From: Chloroflexota bacterium
GTDB taxonomy: Bacteria > Chloroflexota > Limnocylindria > Limnocylindrales > CSP1-4
Direction: 5' to 3'
Length of the DNA stretch: 64,000 nucleotides
Assembly (NCBI GenBank): GCA_021783095.1
Contig: JAJXUG010000016.1
Span: forward strand, 1-64,000
Part shown: in pieces, positions 52,393 through 59,742 of the stretch
Layout of the letters: the number at the start of each line of letters is the position of its first letter
Numbering within the stretch: position 1 is the first letter of the stretch
Made by a program: the position numbers and the translations under genes
The notes under the pieces: model-generated
Told to the model about the DNA's origin: nothing
The model's database searches: none
Seen by the model: the letters and a program-made list of their open reading frames with translations, nothing else

Positions 52393-52842
52393 GTGAACAT
52401 CGTCCCGCTCAACGCGCCGAGGCTTGTCGGCGACCTGATGACCGCGGAGCCCGTCGTGGTCCCCGCGGACGCCCTGCTCGCGGAGGCGGCGAGGCTGCTG
52501 GACCAGCACCGCATCAACGGCCTGCCGGTCGTCGACGGCGCGGGCGCGCTGGTGGGCGTGCTCAGCCAGACCGACCTGCTCCGGGCGCGAGCCACGGAGT
52601 ACCTGTGGGCCAACTGGCCGGGCCTGCGCGTCAAGCACCTGATGACCAGCCCCGCCATCACCATCGGGCGCGACCAGCCCGTGGCGACGGCCGCCCGCAA
52701 GATGGAGCGCCACCACGTCCACCGGCTGGTGGTGGTGGCCGACGACGACGAGACGCGCCCGATCGGGGTGCTCTCGGCATCGGACCTCGTGCGCGCCATG
52801 TCGGCCCTGCCCGTCGGCGACGACGTGACGGTGGGGGCCTGA
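52393..52842 (+). CDS. Two-CBS-domain protein
   Basis: A 149-residue Bateman module. The first CBS has VGDLMTAEPVVVPADALLAE and INGLPVVDGAGALVGVLSQT DLL; the second has VKHLMTSPAITIGRDQPVAT and VHRLVVVADDDETRPIGVLS. Such stand-alone pairs bind adenine nucleotides and often act as energy sensors. It starts at GTG 52393. The stop overlaps the next gene (TGATG). Any partner is unknown; it lies near the hydrogenase genes, on the same strand. Confidence 0.87.
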   Translation: MNIVPLNAPRLVGDLMTAEPVVVPADALLAEAARLLDQHRINGLPVVDGAGALVGVLSQTDLLRARATEYLWANWPGLRVKHLMTSPAITIGRDQPVATAARKMERHHVHRLVVVADDDETRPIGVLSASDLVRAMSALPVGDDVTVGA

Positions 52843-53045
52843 TGGCCGGCCCGGGCGAGCCCGTCGGCAGCGGGCCGACGGCAGGCGGGCGGCAACCCGG
52901 CGCCCGGTCCTCGTCCAGCGACGGGCGCGAGCCCGACCGGGGGCCCACGCCCATGCGGGGCGTGTGGGTCGCCGTGGTGATCGTCGGCGGTGCCGCGGTC
53001 GTGTTCCTGCTGCTCGCCCTGAGCTCGGGCGCGCTGAACGGCTGA
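52842..53045 (+). CDS. Small C-terminally anchored membrane protein (67 aa)
   Basis: Starts at ATG 52842, overlapping the CBS gene stop. Residues 1-38 are polar, Gly/Ser/Pro/Arg-rich and likely disordered. Residues 39-60 (RGVWVAVVIVGGAAVVFLLL) form one membrane helix followed by a few residues. No family is recognised. The overlap suggests co-translation with the CBS protein, perhaps giving it a membrane partner; this is speculative. Confidence 0.6.
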   Translation: MAGPGEPVGSGPTAGGRQPGARSSSSDGREPDRGPTPMRGVWVAVVIVGGAAVVFLLLALSSGALNG

Positions 53046-53067
53046 CCCCGCCGGCTCGTCGGGGGTC
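53044..53067. terminator. Weak hairpin between convergent operons
   Basis: GACCCC and GGGGTC can pair around a GC-rich loop directly after the small membrane-protein gene and before the end of korC. There is no T-run. Confidence 0.35.
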
Positions 53068-53076
53068 GAGCCCGGC

Positions 53077-53628
53077 CTACGCGATGACCTGCTCGAGCCC
53101 CGCCTCGTAGCCCGCGTCGAACGCGGCCGTGTCCAGGGTGATCATGTCCGCGTGGCGGTCGCCCAGGATGATCGCGAGGGCTCGGTGGACGGTCTCGGGC
53201 TCCACGAAGCGCCGTCGGCCGACCAGCGCGCCCAGCGCCACCACCGAGACCAGCTTGTCGTCACCGGCCGACTTGGCGAGCGCCGTGCAGGGGACCTCGA
53301 GCAGCTCGATGTCGCCCCGCCCGGGCTCCGCCTCGATCAGCGTGGTGTTGACCACGAGCAGGCCGCCGACCGCGACCATCGGCGCGTACTTGGCCATCGA
53401 CGGCGGGTTGAGCACGACCGCATGGTCGGCCCGGTCAACGATCGGCGAGCCGATCAACTTGTCCGCGATGATCACGGTGCACGACGCGGTGCCGCCCCGC
53501 ATCTCCGGGCCGTACGACGGGATCCAGAGGACCTCGCGACCCTCGAGCAGGGCGGCCTCCGCGAGCACCTTGCCCGCGAACAGGATCCCCTGGCCGCCGA
53601 AGCCCGCGATGATGGTCGAGACCTCCAT
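53077..53628 (-). CDS. korC: 2-oxoacid:ferredoxin oxidoreductase gamma subunit
   Basis: Gamma-domain subunit, 183 residues. TIIAGFGGQGILFAGKVLAE, the usual nucleotide-like loop, is followed by WIPSYGPEMRGGTASCTVII and VVLNPPSMAKYAP, all typical of KorC/PorC. It is the last gene of korDABC, starting directly after the korB stop. The complex oxidises a 2-oxo acid with CoA and reduces ferredoxin, or runs in reverse to fix CO2. The 2-oxoglutarate preference is an assumption from subunit layout. Confidence 0.92.
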   Translation of the reverse strand: MEVSTIIAGFGGQGILFAGKVLAEAALLEGREVLWIPSYGPEMRGGTASCTVIIADKLIGSPIVDRADHAVVLNPPSMAKYAPMVAVGGLLVVNTTLIEAEPGRGDIELLEVPCTALAKSAGDDKLVSVVALGALVGRRRFVEPETVHRALAIILGDRHADMITLDTAAFDAGYEAGLEQVIA

Positions 53629-54459
53629 CTAGAAGCCCTCCGTGATCGAGCGGTTGGGGGAGCCGGGCTGCGGCAGCTTGGGCGCGATGCCGCGCGGTCG
53701 GTCCACGAAGGTCCCCACGGGATACGCCGTCATCACGGTGTCCCGCAGTCGCTCCATCGACTCGCTCGGCGTCAGGCCCCAGCCGACGGGGCAGGTGGAG
53801 AGCACCTCCACGATGGAGAAGCCCTTGCCCTCGAGCTGGATCTCGAACGCGCGCTTGATCGCCTGCTTCGCCTTGCCGACATGGCCCGGGTCGCACACCG
53901 ATGCCCGCGCGGCGTACTGGACGCCGGGCAGGAGCGAGAGCATCTCGGTCACCGGCAGCGGGTAGCCCTGCGACTGGACGTCCCGGCCACGCGGGCTCGA
54001 CGTCGTCTTCTGGCCGGCCAGTGTGGTCGGGGCCATCTGGCCGCCGGTCATGCCGTAGATGCCGTTGTTCACGAAGATCACCGTGAACCGCTCGCCGCGC
54101 GCGGCCGCGTGGACGATCTCGGCGGTGCCGATGGCGGCGAGGTCGCCGTCGCCCTGGTACGTGAGGACCACCTTGTCGGGGCGGTAGCGCTTGACGCCCG
54201 TGGCGACTGCCGCCGCCCGCCCGTGCGGCGACTCGACCGAATCGAGGGCGAGGAAGTCGTACGCGAAGACCGAGCAGCCGACCGACCCGACCAGGATCGT
54301 CTTGGCGCCCAGGTCGAGCTCCTCGAGCACCTCCGCCAGCAGGCGGTGGACGATGCCGTGCCCGCAGCCGGGGCAGTAGGTCGTGGGGTTCGAGAGCAGC
54401 AGCGGGCGCCGGTAGATCGTCCGGCCCTCCTGCTCGGTGATGGGCTCGGCTGCGGTCAT
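53629..54459 (-). CDS. korB: 2-oxoacid:ferredoxin oxidoreductase beta subunit (TPP-binding)
   Basis: TPP-binding subunit, 276 residues. TTYCPGCGHGIVHRLLAEVL supplies the CxxC cluster ligands, and GDGDLAAIGTAEIVHAAARG with VNNGIYGMTGGQ is the TPP/magnesium motif. CPVGWGLTPSE lies near the C-terminus. The ATG at 54459 overlaps the korA stop by four bases, showing coupled translation. A much longer frame upstream is only korA read in another frame. Confidence 0.93.
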   Translation of the reverse strand: MTAAEPITEQEGRTIYRRPLLLSNPTTYCPGCGHGIVHRLLAEVLEELDLGAKTILVGSVGCSVFAYDFLALDSVESPHGRAAAVATGVKRYRPDKVVLTYQGDGDLAAIGTAEIVHAAARGERFTVIFVNNGIYGMTGGQMAPTTLAGQKTTSSPRGRDVQSQGYPLPVTEMLSLLPGVQYAARASVCDPGHVGKAKQAIKRAFEIQLEGKGFSIVEVLSTCPVGWGLTPSESMERLRDTVMTAYPVGTFVDRPRGIAPKLPQPGSPNRSITEGF

Positions 54460-55604
54460 CGTCCGGACTCCTGGCTCATGGCCCACGCCTGGCGCATCGC
54501 ATCGACCACCCCGTCCGGGCTCGGCACCATGCCGCCCATCCGACCGTGGTGGTACACGGGCACGGCGCCCTCGAGCGCCAGCCGGACGTCCTCGACCATC
54601 TGGCCCGCCGACATCTCCACGGCCAGCACGGCGCGGGCGCCGCGAGCGGCATCCCGGAGCGCCTGGGCCGGGTAGGGCCACAACGTGATTGGCCGGAACA
54701 GCCCCGCCGGCATGCCCTCGGCCCGGGCGCGCTCGACGGCCGTGCGGGCCACCCGCGCTGCCGTGCCGTACGCCACCAGGACGATCTCGGCGTCGTCGAG
54801 CTGCTCGCCAGCCCAGCGCTGCTCGTTGGCGGCGATCCGCTCGTACACCGCCTGGAGCGCCAGGTCGTGCTCCTCGAGGGCCTCGGGTTGCAGGTGGAGC
54901 GACTTGAGCACCCGCGGCGGCCGACCGGCGGCTCCCTCGAGGATCCAGTCCGGGGTGCTCTTCTCGAGCCGCTGGAACGTCGGGGCGACGGGCTCCATCG
55001 CCTGGCCCAGGATCCCGTCCGCGAGCAGGATCACGGGGGTGCGGTAGCGCTCGGCGAGGATGAACGAGTCGCGAACGAGGTCGATCGCCTCGCTGATCGA
55101 CGAGGGGGCGAGGACGGGCACCTTGTAGTCCCCGTGGCCGTGGCCCTTGGTCGCCTGGAGGTAGTCGCCCTGCGCCGCGCCGATGCTGCCCAGTCCGGGC
55201 CCGCCGCGCATGACGTTGACGAGGACGACGGGCAGGCGCGAGCCGGCCATGTAGGACATCGCCTCGGCCATGAGGCTGATGCCCGGGCTCGAGCTGCTCA
55301 CGAGCACGCGCGCGCCGGCCGCCGACGCGCCGAGCGCCATGTTGATCGCCGCGAGCTCGCTCTCGGCCTGGACGAAGACGCGGCCCTCCTCGGGCATCCG
55401 GCGGGCCATCCACTCGAGCAGCTCTGCCTGCGGGGTGATGGGGTAGCCGAAGTAGGCGTCACAGCCGGCCGCGACCGCGGCCTCGGCGATCGCCTCGTTG
55501 CCCTTCATCAGGACGCGGTCGGGCGGGGGATCCACCTCGCCGGTCCCGGACGGCGAGGCGAGGAGGTGGGGCCGGGCTCCCGCCGGCTGGTCGACGACGG
55601 TCAT
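54456..55604 (-). CDS. korA: 2-oxoacid:ferredoxin oxidoreductase alpha subunit
   Basis: Alpha subunit, 382 residues, containing the pyrimidine-binding and CoA-related domains. MKGNEAIAEAAVAAGCDAYF, YPITPQAELLEWMARRMPEE and VFVQAESELAAINMALGASA are hallmarks, as is SSPGISLMAEAMSYMAGSRL. RPITLWPYPAQ and MSAGQMVEDVRLAL close the protein. The N-terminal 30 residues before MKGNEA are a low-complexity extension. It follows the ferredoxin-like korD with a four-base gap. Confidence 0.93.
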   Translation of the reverse strand: MTVVDQPAGARPHLLASPSGTGEVDPPPDRVLMKGNEAIAEAAVAAGCDAYFGYPITPQAELLEWMARRMPEEGRVFVQAESELAAINMALGASAAGARVLVSSSSPGISLMAEAMSYMAGSRLPVVLVNVMRGGPGLGSIGAAQGDYLQATKGHGHGDYKVPVLAPSSISEAIDLVRDSFILAERYRTPVILLADGILGQAMEPVAPTFQRLEKSTPDWILEGAAGRPPRVLKSLHLQPEALEEHDLALQAVYERIAANEQRWAGEQLDDAEIVLVAYGTAARVARTAVERARAEGMPAGLFRPITLWPYPAQALRDAARGARAVLAVEMSAGQMVEDVRLALEGAVPVYHHGRMGGMVPSPDGVVDAMRQAWAMSQESGR

Positions 55605-55608
55605 CGGG

Positions 55609-55893
55609 TCATGCTCCGCGCGGTCGGGCGAAGATCGACAGGGCGGCGTCCGGGCACATGCGCGCGCACTTCGCGCAGCTGGTGCAGGCGTCGGGGTCCG
55701 TCAGGACGACTGGGTGGTGGCCCATCGCATTCACGTGGACAGCGTCCAGCGCGAGCGCCTTCGGGGCGCACGCGTCGATGCACAGGCCGCAGCCCTTGCA
55801 TCGCTCGCTTGCCACGAGGACGGGGCGAAAGGTCGGGTGGCCGCTCGCGGGACGGCTGAGTGGGGTGTCGGCGAGCGGTGCGTGCATGGCCAT
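55609..55893 (-). CDS. korD: Ferredoxin-like subunit with two 4Fe-4S motifs
   Basis: A 94-residue electron-transfer subunit. CKGCGLCIDACAPKAL and CTSCAKCARMCPDAAL are two complete CxxCxxCxxxCP-type motifs, with Ala replacing Pro in the first. GGAGGT seven bases before ATG 55893 fixes the start; a frame upstream to 55989 is not needed. It leads the korDABC operon and should pass electrons from the complex to free ferredoxin. Confidence 0.9.
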   Translation of the reverse strand: MAMHAPLADTPLSRPASGHPTFRPVLVASERCKGCGLCIDACAPKALALDAVHVNAMGHHPVVLTDPDACTSCAKCARMCPDAALSIFARPRGA

Positions 55894-56058
55894 CAATGGC
55901 ACCTCCGGCTTGGGAGCATGTCCCGGGGTTGGACTAGCAGACAGGGCCAAGATGCACCTCACGGTGGGCCGTTTCGCCCGAGGTCCCACCTCGTTCCAAG
56001 GGGGGTCGGGGACGCGCGGGCGGCGGTCCGGGAGTCACGGTATCGCTATGCTCGGCAC

Positions 56059-56244
56059 ATGGCCAAGCTGACGCCCAAGATCATCCTCGAGGGAACGCGG
56101 CTGACCCACAAGACGGATCTCGCGTTCGCCCTCAACGAGCACCCGCGCATCGTCCTCCGGCGGTCCTGCCAGTCGCGCGCGACCGGAGTTGTCGCTGCGG
56201 GGATGCGAACAAGCCGACCCTCGTCGTGCGAACAGCTTGGGTGA
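56059..56244 (+). pseudogene. Truncated 5' fragment of a conserved gene
   Basis: The first 32 residues, MAKLTPKIILEGTRL followed by THKTDLAFALNEHPRIV, match the start of a protein family I recall from Chloroflexota whose members continue much further. Here the resemblance ends abruptly and a short unrelated tail (SCQSRATGVV) runs to a stop. A -10-like TATGCT lies just upstream. It is read as a broken gene, but a real 61-residue protein cannot be excluded. Confidence 0.4.
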
Positions 56245-56316
56245 CCTCCGACACCCCATCGTCCTCTTGAGGTCCCGGCAAGCGGTGACGTTCGGCACTC
56301 ATGCGCATCTTCGAAT

Positions 56317-56679
56317 ATGTCGATCCTTGCGGACATGGACGAGATCACGATGCTGCAGGCCGAGGTCCTCAAGACCTTGGCCAGCCCCCGGCGGCTGGAG
56401 ATCATCCATCGCCTGGCGCAGGGGCCGTGCGAGGTTCGACGCCTCGCGGAGGACCTGGGCGCGTCCCAGCCCAACATCTCGCAGCACCTCTCGGTGCTCC
56501 GCGCTGCCGGCCTCGTCGAGGCGGAGCGCGACGGCCGCGAGGTGCGCTACAGCCTCACCGACCCGGACGTGGTCGTGGCCTGCGGGGTGATGCGCAACGT
56601 CCTTCAACGCCGCCTGACCCGCCTCGGCCGCCTGTCCACCATCGACACGACGCACGCCGACCTGGTCGAGACCCAGTAA
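56317..56679 (+). CDS. ArsR-family winged-helix regulator
   Basis: A 120-residue repressor. LKTLASPRRLEIIHRLAQGP, VRRLAEDLGASQPNISQHLS and LRAAGLVEAERDGREVRYSL form the canonical ArsR wHTH. One Cys lies in QGPCEVRRL and another in VVACGVM, so thiol or persulfide sensing is possible, as in the BigR/SqrR group, although the positions were not compared. It is the first gene of a sulfur-relay operon 20 bases upstream of the DsrE-like gene, and probably controls it. Confidence 0.88.
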   Translation: MSILADMDEITMLQAEVLKTLASPRRLEIIHRLAQGPCEVRRLAEDLGASQPNISQHLSVLRAAGLVEAERDGREVRYSLTDPDVVVACGVMRNVLQRRLTRLGRLSTIDTTHADLVETQ

Positions 56680-56699
56680 CGAGGATCGAAAGGGAATCC

Positions 56700-57113
56700 G
56701 TGGACGAGAGCCTCAACCTTGTGGTCTTCTCGGGCACCGACGACAAGCTGCAGGCTGTCGCGGTGCTCGCCGCCGGTGCCGCCGCGCTGGGCAGGCCGGT
56801 GCACCTCTTCCTGCAGTACTGGGCGCTCGACGCGTTCACCAAGGCCAAGATCGACGGCGACCACGGGCTGGCGCCCGAGGCCGGCGACGCGGGCCGAGCT
56901 GCCGTTGACGCCCTCGCCCGCGCGGGCCAGGCCAGCTGGGCCGAGACCCTGCGCCAGGCCAAGGACCTGGGTGAGGTCGACATCCAGGCCTGCTCGCTCT
57001 CGATGGACCTGCTCCGCCTCGAGGAGTCCGACCTCGATCCGCTGGTCGATGGCGTCGAGGGCGTGACCGCCTTCTACCTCAATGCCGGCGAGGGCCAGAT
57101 CGTCTTCATCTAG
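56700..57113 (+). CDS. DsrE-family protein
   Basis: A 137-residue alpha/beta protein of the DsrE/DsrF-like fold. The opening LNLVVFSGTDDKLQAVAVLA and the later VDIQACSLSMDLLRLEESDL carry the single conserved Cys in the usual place for sulfur carriage. It starts at GTG 56700 with AAAGGGA upstream. It is followed by TusA and DsrE2 genes, indicating a persulfide transfer chain in the cytoplasm. Confidence 0.85.
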   Translation: MDESLNLVVFSGTDDKLQAVAVLAAGAAALGRPVHLFLQYWALDAFTKAKIDGDHGLAPEAGDAGRAAVDALARAGQASWAETLRQAKDLGEVDIQACSLSMDLLRLEESDLDPLVDGVEGVTAFYLNAGEGQIVFI

Positions 57114-57154
57114 GGACTAGGCGCGGCGTCAGCCGCAGGAAGGAAGCACACACC

Positions 57155-57379
57155 ATGGCGAGCGTTCAGGTGGATGCCCGGGGCCTCAACTGCCCCATGC
57201 CGATCGTGAAGACCGCCCAGGCGGTCAAAGGCCTGGCGTCGGGCGACACGGTCGAGGTCCTCGCGACCGACGCCGGATCCGTCAAGGACTTCGCGGCTTG
57301 GTCGAAGACGACCGGCAACGAGATGGTCGAGCAGAGCGCGGCGGGCGGCGTCTTCCGCTTCATCCTCCGCAAGAAGTAG
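57155..57379 (+). CDS. tusA: TusA-family sulfur carrier
   Basis: A 74-residue TusA/SirA-like protein. DARGLNCPMPIVKTAQAVKG contains the CPxP motif whose Cys holds a persulfide, and VEVLATDAGSVKDFAAWSKT matches the family core. The C-terminal FRFILRKK closes the beta sheet. It lies between a DsrE-like and a DsrE2-like gene, its usual partners in sulfur-oxidation or sulfur-trafficking operons. Confidence 0.92.
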   Translation: MASVQVDARGLNCPMPIVKTAQAVKGLASGDTVEVLATDAGSVKDFAAWSKTTGNEMVEQSAAGGVFRFILRKK

Positions 57380-57389
57380 GGATCAGACC

Positions 57390-57929
57390 ATGACTGTCGC
57401 TGAAGTCCCCGTTCCCGCTGCGGAGCCTGATCCGGCGCCGGATGCTGAGGCCAAGCTGCGCGACCTCCTGATCATCGCGTACAGCGGCGACCTCGAGAAG
57501 GTCTGGGCCCAGATGATCTTGGCGTCCACCGCGGCCGCGATGGGCGTGAAGACCCGGATCTTCGTCACCTTCTGGGGTCTGCCCACGTTCGTGAAGCCGG
57601 GCGTCCGGATCACGGGCGAGAACTGGATGCAGAAGATGATGTCGGGCATGAAGCGCCCCGGCATCGCCCACCGCAAGCTGTCCACGATGAACTTCCTCGG
57701 CATGGGTCCGTGGATGATGCGGAAGCTCGCGAAGCGGTACGGCGTGTCGAGCCCGGCCGAGCTGCTCGAGGTCGCCCAGATGATGGACGTCGAGATCATG
57801 CCCTGCCAGATGACGATGGACATGTTCGGCCTCAAGCGCGAGGACATGATCGACGGACTCGGCGAGCCGGTTGGCGCGGCGACCGTGATCGGCCTGCTGT
57901 CCGAGGGCAGCTCCGCGCTCTTCATCTAG
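57390..57929 (+). CDS. DsrE2-like membrane-associated sulfur-transfer protein
   Basis: A 179-residue protein of the DrsE_2 family. DLLIIAYSGDLEKVWAQMIL is the opening fold. A Met-rich middle (MQKMMSGMKRPG, FLGMGPWMMRKLAKR) includes a possible amphipathic membrane helix. VEIMPCQMTMDMFGLKREDM holds the conserved Cys. Known DsrE2 proteins pass sulfur between TusA and other carriers at the membrane. It starts 10 bases after tusA. Confidence 0.87.
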   Translation: MTVAEVPVPAAEPDPAPDAEAKLRDLLIIAYSGDLEKVWAQMILASTAAAMGVKTRIFVTFWGLPTFVKPGVRITGENWMQKMMSGMKRPGIAHRKLSTMNFLGMGPWMMRKLAKRYGVSSPAELLEVAQMMDVEIMPCQMTMDMFGLKREDMIDGLGEPVGAATVIGLLSEGSSALFI

Positions 57930-58017
57930 CACCCCTCGCAGCACTCCTTCGGCCGACCCGGCGCGGGCTGTCCCGCGCGCGCCCGTGGCCAGCCGTGCCC
58001 GTGGAAAGGAACCGGAG

Positions 58018-58266
58018 ATGACCGCCGAAACCACCACCACCGTCACCACGACCATCGATGCTCGCGGCAGCTTCTGCCCGGGCCCCCTGATGGAGCTCAT
58101 TCGAGGCATGCGAGAGGCCGAGGTCGGGGACGTCCTGGCGGTGCTCTCGACCGACAAGGGCAGCAAGGCCGACATCCCCAAGTGGGTCGGCAAGGCTGGC
58201 CACACCCTGATCGGCGTGTTCGCCCGCGAGGGCTTTGACGAGATCATCGTCCAGAAGGTCCGGTAG
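58018..58266 (+). CDS. Second TusA-like sulfur carrier
   Basis: An 82-residue TusA-fold protein with a Thr-rich N-terminus. IDARGSFCPGPLMELIRGMR gives a CPGP motif with the active Cys. VLAVLSTDKGSKADIPKWVG is the family core. The sequence differs clearly from the TusA at 57155, so the two probably accept sulfur from different partners. It lies 88 bases after the DsrE2-like gene and five bases before the SQR-like flavoprotein gene. Confidence 0.88.
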   Translation: MTAETTTTVTTTIDARGSFCPGPLMELIRGMREAEVGDVLAVLSTDKGSKADIPKWVGKAGHTLIGVFAREGFDEIIVQKVR

Positions 58267-58271
58267 CCCAG

Positions 58272-59471
58272 ATGCAGCGCGTCGTCGTCCTCGGCGGCGG
58301 GGTCGGCGGGACCCTCGCCGCCAACCTCATCGCCCGCAAGCTCAAGCACGAGATCTCGGCCGGCCAGGCCAAGGTCACGGTCGTGGACGCCACCGGCAGC
58401 CACGCCTACCAGCCCGGCTACATGTACATCGCGATGGGCAGCGAGAGGCCCGAGAAGCTGGTCAAGCCCGAGAAGTCGCTGCTCGACGGAAATGTGGAGC
58501 TCGTGATCGACACGGCAACCCGGATCGATGCCGCGGGCGGCACCGTGTCCCTGGGCTCCGGCGTCACGATGGCGTTCGACCAGCTGGTCATCGCCCTGGG
58601 CTCGCGGATCCTGCCCGGCGACCTCGCGAACTTCGAGGGGGAGGCCCACCACTTCTACACGCCCGAGGCGGCGGCGAGGCTGCGCGGGGCGCTCGACGCC
58701 TTCGAGGGCGGCAAGATCGTCATCGGCATCGCCGGCATCCCGTACAAGTGCCCGCCGGCGCCGCTCGAGGTGGCGTTCCTGATCGAGTCCGAGCTGCGCC
58801 AGCGCGGGCTGCGCGACAGGACCGAGCTGACGTTCCTCTCGCCGATCAACCGCGCGTTCACGATCGAGAGCGTGTCCGACATGGCCACGCCCATCTTCGA
58901 GCAGAAGGGCATCAGGCTCGAGCTGCTCGCCGGCGTGTCCGAGATCGACGCCGAGCGCAAAGTGGTCATCACCGATGCGTTCGAGGAGCACCCGTACGAC
59001 CTGCTGATCTGCGTGCCGCCGCACAAGGGCGCGCAGGTGCTGATCGACTCGGGCCTCGCGCCCAAGTCGGGCTGGCTGCCCACCGACCGGGCCACGCTCC
59101 AGGTCAAGACCGTCGCGAAGCCGGCGCCGGGCACCGCCGACGAGGACGTCCCGCGCTACCTGAACGTGTACGCACTGGGCGACACCACGGACCTGCCGCT
59201 GTCGAAGGCGGGCTCCACCGCGCACTTCGAGGCGCCGGTGGTCGCGGAGCGCGTCGCCGCGTCCGTCCAGGGTCGTGCGCCCGAGGCCAAGGAGGCCACC
59301 TACGTCGGCAAGGTGATGTGCTTCTTCGAGGTGGGCGACGGCAAGGGCACGCTCCTGCAGTTCGACTACAACCACCCCCCGAAGCCGCCCAAGCCGAGTG
59401 CGCTCTGGCACATCGGCAAGATCATGTTCAACAAGACCTACTGGCGGACCGTGCCTCGGGGGCGCGTGTAG
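58272..59471 (+). CDS. Sulfide:quinone oxidoreductase-like flavoprotein
   Basis: A 399-residue two-dinucleotide-binding flavoprotein. RVVVLGGGVGGTLAANLIAR binds FAD; AGIPYKCPPAPLEVAFLIES and KVMCFFEVGDGKG hold two Cys at positions compatible with an SQR redox centre; NVYALGDTTDLPLSKAGSTA is the second FAD motif. The C-terminus (KIMFNKTYWRTVPRG) is amphipathic and may touch the membrane. It would oxidise sulfide or persulfide and is the last gene of the sulfur operon. Confidence 0.82.
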   Translation: MQRVVVLGGGVGGTLAANLIARKLKHEISAGQAKVTVVDATGSHAYQPGYMYIAMGSERPEKLVKPEKSLLDGNVELVIDTATRIDAAGGTVSLGSGVTMAFDQLVIALGSRILPGDLANFEGEAHHFYTPEAAARLRGALDAFEGGKIVIGIAGIPYKCPPAPLEVAFLIESELRQRGLRDRTELTFLSPINRAFTIESVSDMATPIFEQKGIRLELLAGVSEIDAERKVVITDAFEEHPYDLLICVPPHKGAQVLIDSGLAPKSGWLPTDRATLQVKTVAKPAPGTADEDVPRYLNVYALGDTTDLPLSKAGSTAHFEAPVVAERVAASVQGRAPEAKEATYVGKVMCFFEVGDGKGTLLQFDYNHPPKPPKPSALWHIGKIMFNKTYWRTVPRGRV

Positions 59472-59742
59472 GCCGTCCCGTCTCCTGCCCGGCCGCGTCT
59501 GCGACCTTCCGACTCGAACCAGTCTCATGCGGTGCCCCCGCGAGCCTGAATGAGGCAACTGAACCGGGGGTTGGTCCCGGCCCCGTGCTCGTCGACCCGC
59601 GCATCAACCCCATTGGTGAGTTCCAGTGGCCCGGCCCGAGCCGCCCATCGAGCGTCGACGGGCCGGGCTGCCTCGGAGCCGGGGCGGCCGCCTACAATCG
59701 AGCGGTGAACGCATCCAACCGCCCGCGCCGCCTGGGCACCCG

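Noticed and set aside
57360-59558. 732-codon minus-strand frame
   Set aside because: Antisense to the DsrE2, TusA and SQR-like genes; no motif on this strand.
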